DNA of 64,000 bases from Chitinophagaceae bacterium (GTDB lineage: Bacteria; Bacteroidota; Bacteroidia; Chitinophagales; Chitinophagaceae): positions 1-64,000 of the forward strand of contig JANYCA010000138.1 of NCBI GenBank assembly GCA_025360525.1, given 5' to 3'. Positions 58,283 through 64,000 of this stretch are shown here, one piece after another. Made by a program: the position numbers and the translations under genes. The notes below the pieces were generated by a model. It was not told the DNA's origin. It saw only the letters and a program-made list of their open reading frames with translations, and did not search any database. Each line of letters begins with the position of its first letter. The first letter of the stretch is position 1.

Positions 58283-58555
58283 TTATTCCTTCTTTAAATC
58301 TTCTTCCCGCTGCAAATCTTCAATAATGGGTTTAACGGCATCCAGGAAGGTTATTTTTTTACCTGCATCAATACGGTCGTCGGTAAAAAGTTTACCAATA
58401 AAACGCAGCATTTCTGCCCTTGGCCCACCCTCTTCTTTTTCTACAAACGGAGTAGTGCTAACGTGGTTAAGTTCTCTCACAGTAGCAATAATAAATACGA
58501 TAAAAAGCACAATAATAATGCTTGTTAAAACGATGAGGTCCGTATTATTTTCCAT
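58283..58555 (-). CDS. Small membrane protein of the rhodopsin cluster (90 aa)
   Basis: A 90-residue protein with one N-terminal membrane helix (about residues 7-27, LIVLTSIIIVLFIVFIIATV) followed by a soluble tail. The tail has basic and acidic stretches, KEEGGPRAEMLRFIGKLFTDD and a C-terminal LQREEDLKKE helix. It is unknown to me. It begins 6 bp after the stop of the 59-residue gene, which itself follows blh by 41 bp, so it is almost certainly cotranscribed with blh. Its link to light-driven pumping is from position only. Confidence 0.7.
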   Translation of the reverse strand: MENNTDLIVLTSIIIVLFIVFIIATVRELNHVSTTPFVEKEEGGPRAEMLRFIGKLFTDDRIDAGKKITFLDAVKPIIEDLQREEDLKKE

Positions 58556-58561
58556 AATAGC

Positions 58562-58741
58562 TTATGATTGTTTTTTCATGTTGAAAAAGATGAGTAATGC
58601 CATAATAGTGGGTGGCCATAGCCCGATGAAAATTGCACGGTGTGGGTCTTTAAGTACTATATAATAATATTCAGATACAAAAATTAGTACCACCACCATT
58701 ACTACAATTATTAACTCTGATGCTTTAAATTTCTTGAACAT
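58562..58741 (-). CDS. Small two-helix membrane protein of the rhodopsin cluster (59 aa)
   Basis: A 59-residue reading frame starting at ATG 58741: MFKKFKASELIIVVMVVVLI, then a polar turn with YYYIVLKDPHRA and a second helix IFIGLWPPTIMALLIFFNMK. Two membrane segments with a basic N-terminus and C-terminus suggest both ends in the cytoplasm. It is 41 bp after blh and 6 bp before the next small gene, a tight operon layout. I know no family. Short length means a coding call rests on spacing, start and composition. Confidence 0.65.
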   Translation of the reverse strand: MFKKFKASELIIVVMVVVLIFVSEYYYIVLKDPHRAIFIGLWPPTIMALLIFFNMKKQS

Positions 58742-58782
58742 GATAGCGTGTTTTATTGAAAAAAATATTTTTTCGGTGATGT

Positions 58783-59721
58783 TTAATTGTCGCCCGACTT
58801 TGTTTGCCGGAGGCTGATGTACATGTCGTGCATGATTTGCATGTGCGGTGCAGTAAGAACAGCAAGCCCTAAAAACAGGTAGCCCACTATAGCGTTGCTG
58901 CTGATAAACATAAAGCCTGCTAAACCAAATAAACCAATTCCACCAATTGCCAAAAGGCTGTACAACACAATTTGTTTAGTGATGATATTTTTGGTATAAA
59001 AACCATTGTTTCTTAAATAGATGATGATGTTATTTAAAGACAGTACAGAATGCCATACCACAAAGTAGAATGTAAAACCAAGCAGCATCGGCAGGTTGAA
59101 CAGGATTAATAAAATAACTGCAAACCTTACTAAAAACTCGCCTTTATCTTTCGAGGCGGTATTGTTATTTCTGAGAAAATAGATGAAGGTGGTTGTAAAG
59201 AAAAGTACCCCTGCAACAGAAATGATATTGTAACGATGTGTATTCAGCCAATTGATAAACCCTGCGTTTTCTTTGCCGGCCTCAAATAGTTGAAATAAAG
59301 GTTTTACTTCTTCAAAATGATGAAGCAGAATAACAGATAAAATCAAAAATCCGTAGGAAATAACAAATAGCTTACCAATAAATGTGTTGGTTTTAAATTG
59401 ATATAAATCTGTTTCGCCAAAATGATAAGCAGCAAATAAAATGAATAACAAATTTCCGGCAACAGGGAACATCCACAAGGTAACTGCAAACAATAGAAGG
59501 CGACTAATATAAACAGTAAGGAAGCGGAGATTTGAGAATTTATTTTTACTATTACCGGCATTTTTGGTTGCTACCAGTAAGTCGGCGGCGCCATGTGGCA
59601 CACCAAGTAAAACGATGCCGCATAAGAAAATAATAAACTGGGCTGCGGTATCAATCGGCACAATATACTGCTGAAAAAGCAAAAGGATACATCCGGCCAA
59701 TAGTAGTGCAATCCTTAACAT
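58783..59721 (-). CDS. blh: Brp/Blh-family beta-carotene 15,15'-dioxygenase
   Basis: A 312-residue integral membrane enzyme with about eight helices. The iron-binding His positions expected for Blh are present: H43 in LLGVPHGAADLL, the His in AAYHFGETD, FVVWHSVLSLNN and the C-terminal APHMQIMHDMY. Blh splits beta-carotene to two molecules of retinal, the cofactor of the rhodopsin encoded just upstream. The pair is separated by 74 bp that contain a strong hairpin terminator. Beta-carotene synthesis genes are not in this window. Confidence 0.95.
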   Translation of the reverse strand: MLRIALLLAGCILLLFQQYIVPIDTAAQFIIFLCGIVLLGVPHGAADLLVATKNAGNSKNKFSNLRFLTVYISRLLLFAVTLWMFPVAGNLLFILFAAYHFGETDLYQFKTNTFIGKLFVISYGFLILSVILLHHFEEVKPLFQLFEAGKENAGFINWLNTHRYNIISVAGVLFFTTTFIYFLRNNNTASKDKGEFLVRFAVILLILFNLPMLLGFTFYFVVWHSVLSLNNIIIYLRNNGFYTKNIITKQIVLYSLLAIGGIGLFGLAGFMFISSNAIVGYLFLGLAVLTAPHMQIMHDMYISLRQTKSGDN

Positions 59722-59752
59722 ACCCAGTTTTTTTTAAAAGTTATTTACAATT

Positions 59753-59787
59753 AAAAAAGTGCAACACTTCGCATGTTGCACTTTTTT
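59753..59787 (-). terminator. Intercistronic terminator between rhodopsin and blh
   Basis: AAAAAAGTGCAACA and TGTTGCACTTTTTT form a 14-bp perfect stem with a CTTCGCA loop, nine bases after the rhodopsin stop codon. It should cut most rhodopsin transcripts before blh and so keep the enzyme at a lower level than the pump, or blh has its own promoter. Confidence 0.85.
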
Positions 59788-59795
59788 AAACTTCT

Positions 59796-60539
59796 TTAAG
59801 CGTGGGTAGGTGAAATTGCCTTGTCAGACTGAGCAAGCGCATAAATCACTAAACCGAATCCAATTTTGTTGATGGCATCACCAATGTTGTAAACAATATC
59901 CATTGATAATCCTTCGAACATTCTTACGCCAAACAAGCCACCGGCAGTACCTGCAATGTAACCAACAGGATAAATAGCCCATCCAACCAGAACGAACCAA
60001 CCCAATGTCTTTACAGCTTTGGTAACAGCAGGACCAGCATTGCCAGCCAATTTAGCCACTTCTCCAAACCATACAAGGTATACGATGTAGAAGTAAGCGA
60101 TACCACTTATTAAACCCCAAATCCAGCTTTGTGTTTCTTTACCGTAAATGGCTTCACCAATGTAACCGGTTACCAACATTACAACCGATGCAAAAATTAA
60201 TTGCCATAGCAATCCTGCTTTCCCACCAGCTTTCTTTGTGATCAAATAAAACTCCACACACATTAAGGGCACAGTCAAAATCCAGTCTACATAACGAAAG
60301 AATACCGGAGATTCGCCTGTTTCGAGGTTATAGCCTCTCATGTAGTAATAATGTACGGCAGCAATAAATGTAATAAGGCCGGAAACAAGAACAGATGTAC
60401 GCCATTTTTGCGGCACATTGTTCAATTCAAAGAAAAAGAAAACTGAGGCGGCCATCATGGCCATTGTGCCCACAAAAAATGTAAATGCAACATAATTGTT
60501 TGTTGCGATCGGGAGTACCCCCAAGAGTGTTTGATTCAT
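59796..60539 (-). CDS. Light-driven proton pump rhodopsin (proteorhodopsin type)
   Basis: A 247-residue, seven-helix microbial rhodopsin. Helix C reads RYVDWILTVPLMCVEFYLI with D85 (Schiff-base counterion), T89 and E96 (proton donor), the DTE pattern of outward proton pumps. H63 in helix B (AAVHYYYMRG) matches the His that pairs with the counterion. Retinal binds K225 in DAINKIGFG, with D221 one turn before. The spectral-tuning position (105 in proteorhodopsin) is M93, common in Bacteroidota green-absorbing forms. It lacks the NDQ motif of sodium pumps and the chloride-pump replacements. A promoter-like pair lies upstream at 60596-60623. Confidence 0.96.
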   Translation of the reverse strand: MNQTLLGVLPIATNNYVAFTFFVGTMAMMAASVFFFFELNNVPQKWRTSVLVSGLITFIAAVHYYYMRGYNLETGESPVFFRYVDWILTVPLMCVEFYLITKKAGGKAGLLWQLIFASVVMLVTGYIGEAIYGKETQSWIWGLISGIAYFYIVYLVWFGEVAKLAGNAGPAVTKAVKTLGWFVLVGWAIYPVGYIAGTAGGLFGVRMFEGLSMDIVYNIGDAINKIGFGLVIYALAQSDKAISPTHA

Positions 60540-60595
60540 ATAGATGGTTTTAGTTTACGTGGAAAAAAATCCACTGGATTGGTAAAATAGTTAAA

Positions 60596-60623
60596 CAAAA
60601 ATCTGACAATAACTTATCTACAA
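60596..60623 (-). promoter_or_regulatory. Probable rhodopsin promoter
   Basis: On the minus strand TTG (60623-60621), 17 bases and GATTTTTG (60603-60596) match the -33/-7 consensus at all but one position. The start codon is 56 bases downstream. Confidence 0.5.
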
Positions 60624-60848
60624 CGTTTTGCTAATTAAAAAGGTTTAAATTTTTCAAATTATTTTGAAAATTCTATTAGTATAAATAAAAATGGAAGTAA
60701 CACCGCAACAATTTGTAAAACTCCATGGTTACAAAAGGCAGTAAAAAATAAACATTCGGTGAGTAGCAATAAAAATATATTGAGATTATTATAGTGATGG
60801 CGAGCCTTATTTATTAAGCTGTAAATACTAATGCCACAAAAAATATAA

Positions 60849-60877
60849 AACAGCTTCCGCAGGTGCCTGCCTGTTTT
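60849..60877 (-). terminator. Hairpin after the photolyase-like gene
   Basis: AACAG ... CTGTT enclose a perfect GCAGG-TG-CCTGC hairpin directly after the stop codon. On the minus strand it is followed by TTATATTTTTTG, a plausible terminator separating this gene from the rhodopsin. Confidence 0.6.
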
Positions 60878-62029
60878 TTATCTGAGATATTTTTCAGCTT
60901 TTTTCCAGAAAGAAAAAAAGGAATTGTAGTAACCGGTCACTTCACCAAACATCCAGTGCCGGCTATCCTTTACTCCGGGATAATACTTAAAAGCGGGATG
61001 CTCCTTTGAAATAATATAATCTTGCCCGGCTACTGAAGCGTCTTTATACAAACCAACGATATCGTCAATTTCTCCGGCATACAGCAAAATGCCATCGATA
61101 TTTTTTGACAGGTCAATTATAAATTGCAGCACCTTATCACTCACAGGGTATTTTTTAAAGTGAGATGGCTCTAATAATAACACCCGGTTTACCCCTTCAT
61201 TCTTGCGCCAAAGCACATCAAGGTTGTACGAGTTATAAATAAGCGTTGGCTTGCTGGTATCAAGTAAGGGCGCAGGTGTTACCGGCAGGATGGTTTGCAA
61301 CACAAGTTGGGTTGTTGGCCGTAAAGTTTCCGGCACGGGCATCTCCATAATTTCTTCATAGCTATTATTTAAAAAGCTTCGCCGCTGGTTACTATAGGCA
61401 TACTTGTTTACATTTTTCTGGTCGAAAAAATATTTTTTTGAAGAAAAAGCGCCAGCCACCCATTGCCAGCTGCAGTTATTACTGGCAATATCCCCATCAA
61501 GCAAATGATAATATAACCATTGAGAAGGCTGAAGCCAATGTGCTTTTGCCATATTGCATACCAGGGAGGCGGTGTACATTCTAACATGATTGTGCATATA
61601 GCCGCTGTTGTATAAATGCACAATCGCTTGGTCAATCGCTTCAATACCCGTTGCTGCTTTGTCCACCGCACTTATCATTTGGTGATGCAGCAAATCCGGT
61701 TGCGGCTGTTTAATATCTTTCCAAATATCATCCCCAACCGATTGCCAAACCCGTTGAAAATATTCACGCCAGGCCAGCTCCTGTAAAAATTTTTCAATTT
61801 GGTAAGATTTATACCCTTTTTGCAAAACAGTTTCCATCACCTGCTTTCCCGAAATAACTCCCCGTGAAATATAGGGTGATAGATAAGTAACCGCACCGTC
61901 AATAAAATTCCTTGTTTTTGCATACTGCATAGGGTTAACGTTGAGCACTCTTTGCAATATCTCCTCGTATTCAGTAGGAAAAAATGATTTTGATAAATTA
62001 TCGTCGGCCTCAAATAAAGTGTTGGACAT
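60878..62029 (-). CDS. Photolyase/cryptochrome-like flavoprotein with FAD domain first
   Basis: The ATG at 62029 (MSNTLFEADDN) is preferred to an in-frame GTG at 62053; 383 residues. The FAD-binding helical domain starts almost at once: YAKTRNFIDGAVTYLSPYIS, then FLQELAWREYF, then GIEAIDQAIVHLYNSGYMHN followed by HVRMYTASLV. DGDIASNNCSWQWVAG ends the FAD-binding core. The usual N-terminal antenna domain is missing. Instead about 130 residues after the FAD part (from PTLIYNSYNLDVLW, VLLLEPSHFKKYP, ILLYAGEIDDI to YYNSFFSFWKKAEKYL) look like an alpha/beta Rossmann half ending in a photolyase-like hinge. This suggests a circular permutation. DNA repair or blue-light sensing are both possible. Confidence 0.85.
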   Translation of the reverse strand: MSNTLFEADDNLSKSFFPTEYEEILQRVLNVNPMQYAKTRNFIDGAVTYLSPYISRGVISGKQVMETVLQKGYKSYQIEKFLQELAWREYFQRVWQSVGDDIWKDIKQPQPDLLHHQMISAVDKAATGIEAIDQAIVHLYNSGYMHNHVRMYTASLVCNMAKAHWLQPSQWLYYHLLDGDIASNNCSWQWVAGAFSSKKYFFDQKNVNKYAYSNQRRSFLNNSYEEIMEMPVPETLRPTTQLVLQTILPVTPAPLLDTSKPTLIYNSYNLDVLWRKNEGVNRVLLLEPSHFKKYPVSDKVLQFIIDLSKNIDGILLYAGEIDDIVGLYKDASVAGQDYIISKEHPAFKYYPGVKDSRHWMFGEVTGYYNSFFSFWKKAEKYLR

Positions 62030-62141
62030 TAGTACTGATTTGGTAGAATTCACTCTAACAACATCGACATCATTTTGTTTTGGCGGACGGGGCTACAGGA
62101 AGAACTAAATTGGTTTAGCGGCTTTACGCAGAATAAAATTT

Positions 62142-63935
62142 TTAAACGCTATTTAAAAATTCTTCCAGGTTGGTTTCATTAGATACACCCAGCCGCTGCC
62201 GTAAGCGCTGTCTTGTTTTGTGTACACTATCTGGCGAAATACCTTGCATGGAAGCCATTTGCCGGGTAGTGAGTTGTAGGCGGGTAAGTGCCGCCATCCG
62301 TTGTTCAGCCACTGTAATATCCGGCACTTTTGTTTTTAACCGCTGAAAAAACATCGGGTTTATTTTTTCAAATAACTGTTTAAATTTATCCCAGTCTGCC
62401 TCAGTTAGAATGGTAAGGCTGCTTAAAGCAGCAATGGTATCCTGCTGGCCTGCAAATGAATTATTGTTCTTCATCTGTTGTTCCAGCTTTTCAATAAGGC
62501 TGGTTTTTTCAATGATGTTTTGGGTGAACAGTTCCATTTGTTCCTTAGCAGATGTTATTTCTTTCTCGAGCAATTGTTTTTCCTGTTCAATTTTTATTGT
62601 TTTCAGCATTTCCTTTAACCGTTGCCGGTTTAACAGTAATAGTGCCAGCACAGAGAAAAAAATAATAGCAGTAATAATGATGTTCCTTGCCAACAGTTGT
62701 GCACTTTTTTGCTTGTTTAGATTTTGAATTTCAAAACGGCTTGTTTTATCATTTAGTTTTGCTTTGGAAATGGCAATGCTGCTGGTGGCCACTTCTTTTT
62801 CGAGTGAGTCATTTAGTACATTATAGAGGTCGTTGTAATAAAAGGCACTGTCATAATTTTTCATTGACTTAAAAACCTGTATAAGGGTATAATAAGTATC
62901 ACGCAGATAAGTTCCATTTGGCCACAGGCTTAAAAGTGGTATTGCTGCTCTTGCTTCTGCTAAAGAAACTGCTTTATTTCCCCGGGCCAGGTTCGCCTTT
63001 GCCATCCACAGGGAGGCATTGGCTGCTTCATTATATTGACTGTTCTTCTTGTTGATTTGATAATTGGATTTGAAAAGAAAATAGGCAGAGTCAAAATTAT
63101 TTTGTGCGTAAAGTATCCTGCCGATATTGCCCAAAACCTTTGCAGTCAAAACTGTATCCTTATTTTCTGTTGCTGATATCAATGCCTGTTGATAGCAGGT
63201 TTGTGCTGAGTCGTACCGGTTTGTTTTATAAAATGAATTGCCCATTGTATTCAAAGCTTCAATTTCATATTTATATGGATTTTTAATACCCTTATCGTAG
63301 TTCCTTTTTTTAAATGACGTAATTCCTTTTTTTGCATTAATGATACATTCGTCATATTCCTCCACCTGATATAGTAGCTCTGCCAGTTCAGTATAAACGT
63401 GGGGCTCTACAGGATAACCCTGCGTTTCAAAAAGCTCTACACCATTTTGGGCGTACATTACCGCCCAGGCTGTTTCACCGAAATGGCGCATTTTTCTTGC
63501 CGAATAAAAGCTTACCCACCCAATTGTAATGTCATCATTTTCAATGTGGTACACCGCATCAATGGCATCGGCATAGAGTTTCATTAACTGTTCTTTAATT
63601 GGTTTTAATGCGATGGATCCCCTGTCTTTATACTTGTCGTACCCGGCAAATTTTGCAAAGAGGAAATCTGCTTTCACCATGTTGAAATAAACCCTAAAGT
63701 AATACCCCTGTGCATTGGATGACCTATCCAGCGAATCTAAGAAATGAAATGCCCGGAGAGAATCGGCTTCTATCAGCATTTGGGTGAGGCTTCCCAGGCT
63801 GTTTACTTCATTCAACTTTCTTTTAGTTAATATGCCAGCCCATTTATCGGGTTCCAGGCCTAGTTTTTTTTGAGCAGGTGCGGTAATGTGAATTGAAAAA
63901 AAACAAATAAGGAAAACAAGGCGGCAAATGCTCAT
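62142..63935 (-). CDS. TPR sensor protein with LuxR-type DNA-binding end
   Basis: A 597-residue protein. A signal peptide (to about residue 21) is followed by a periplasmic array of degenerate tetratricopeptide repeats (about 90-390; for example YKYEIEALNTMGNSFYKTNR). One membrane helix lies at about 418-437, then a coiled coil (LKEMLKTIKIEQEKQLLEKE). The cytoplasmic helix-turn-helix has VAEQRMAALTRLQLTTRQMA and SPDSVHKTRQRLRQRLGVSN. This one-component architecture is frequent in Bacteroidota and lets a periplasmic signal reach DNA directly. It lies 112 bp upstream of the photolyase-like gene on the same strand, so it may regulate the light cluster. Confidence 0.9.
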   Translation of the reverse strand: MSICRLVFLICFFSIHITAPAQKKLGLEPDKWAGILTKRKLNEVNSLGSLTQMLIEADSLRAFHFLDSLDRSSNAQGYYFRVYFNMVKADFLFAKFAGYDKYKDRGSIALKPIKEQLMKLYADAIDAVYHIENDDITIGWVSFYSARKMRHFGETAWAVMYAQNGVELFETQGYPVEPHVYTELAELLYQVEEYDECIINAKKGITSFKKRNYDKGIKNPYKYEIEALNTMGNSFYKTNRYDSAQTCYQQALISATENKDTVLTAKVLGNIGRILYAQNNFDSAYFLFKSNYQINKKNSQYNEAANASLWMAKANLARGNKAVSLAEARAAIPLLSLWPNGTYLRDTYYTLIQVFKSMKNYDSAFYYNDLYNVLNDSLEKEVATSSIAISKAKLNDKTSRFEIQNLNKQKSAQLLARNIIITAIIFFSVLALLLLNRQRLKEMLKTIKIEQEKQLLEKEITSAKEQMELFTQNIIEKTSLIEKLEQQMKNNNSFAGQQDTIAALSSLTILTEADWDKFKQLFEKINPMFFQRLKTKVPDITVAEQRMAALTRLQLTTRQMASMQGISPDSVHKTRQRLRQRLGVSNETNLEEFLNSV

Positions 63936-64000
63936 ATTTTAGTAACCATTAGATTTGATAAAATTAAGAAAAAACATTATTGAAAAGCCAACACTATACC

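Larger units (their letters stand above)
60540..60877. other. Rhodopsin upstream region
   Basis: The 338 bp hold the probable rhodopsin promoter (described separately), a TTTTCAAA-TTA-TTTTGAAAA near-palindrome at 60651-60670 and the photolyase-like gene's terminator at the far end. I see no gene between 60680 and 60848. Confidence 0.5.

Overview
The window looks like an AT-rich chromosomal segment of a Bacteroidota bacterium, most probably a Chitinophagaceae-type soil or freshwater organism (inference). The supporting signs are a TonB-dependent receptor with an N-terminal carboxypeptidase-regulatory-like domain, a DUF5686 outer-membrane protein, a DUF4833 protein, an S1 ribosomal protein with a long acidic tail, a TPR/LuxR-type regulator, TAnnTTTG-type -7 promoter boxes and scarcity of Shine-Dalgarno sequences. 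I saw no rRNA, tRNA, CRISPR array, prophage or intact transposase.

Layout. 1-19.6 kb holds mostly housekeeping genes: a cut methyltransferase, an acetyltransferase, a TonB receptor, a DinB protein, rpsA, a BaiN/HI0933 flavoprotein, a serine hydrolase, serA, lgt, a bacilliredoxin, an hsp20, a 3-oxoacid CoA-transferase pair, a GT4 glycosyltransferase and a pseudouridine synthase. 19.6-31.2 kb is a block of twelve minus-strand genes that together look like a complete route to inositol phosphosphingolipids. It runs MarR regulator, serine palmitoyltransferase, ceramide synthase-like GNAT protein, ceramide reductase-like dehydrogenase, myo-inositol-phosphate synthase, PgpA-like phosphatase, GtrA, DUF5686, CDP-alcohol phosphatidyltransferase, DUF4833, FA2H-like hydroxylase and Aur1-like PAP2 protein. 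31.6-39.2 kb carries an aminotransferase, a CrtA-like monooxygenase, arginase, and xylA/xylB with a divergent AraC regulator. 39.5-55.8 kb carries a YVTN propeller, a TolC/MFP/RND efflux operon, a GH95 fucosidase, an EamA protein, a two-component system, a LysE exporter, a class IV aminotransferase, an ABC exporter and a lipoprotein. 56.3-58.1 kb is a decayed NTE-like patatin phospholipase gene. 58.3-63.9 kb is a light-related cluster: two small membrane proteins, a retinal-forming Blh dioxygenase, a proton-pumping rhodopsin, an unusually ordered photolyase-like protein and a TPR/LuxR-type regulator.

How they work together. In the lipid block the spt, bcerS-like and cerR-like genes overlap by 4 bp each, as expected for successive steps making dihydroceramide. 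Inositol-phosphate synthase, the CDP-alcohol transferase and the PgpA-like phosphatase would make phosphatidylinositol. The Aur1-like protein could then move phosphoinositol onto ceramide, and the FA2H-like enzyme could hydroxylate it. In the light cluster Blh cleaves beta-carotene to retinal for the rhodopsin, and the flavoprotein and regulator may link light to repair or expression.

Non-coding structure is rich. It includes a pair of roughly 270-290 bp palindromic elements in opposite orientation flanking 40.8-49.1 kb, AGC/GCT-triloop hairpin repeats, two MITE-like elements, a 28-bp perfect palindrome in front of the histidine kinase, twin palindromes in front of hsp20, and an inverted repeat immediately upstream of spt. 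Gene calls are from reading translations; no database search was possible.
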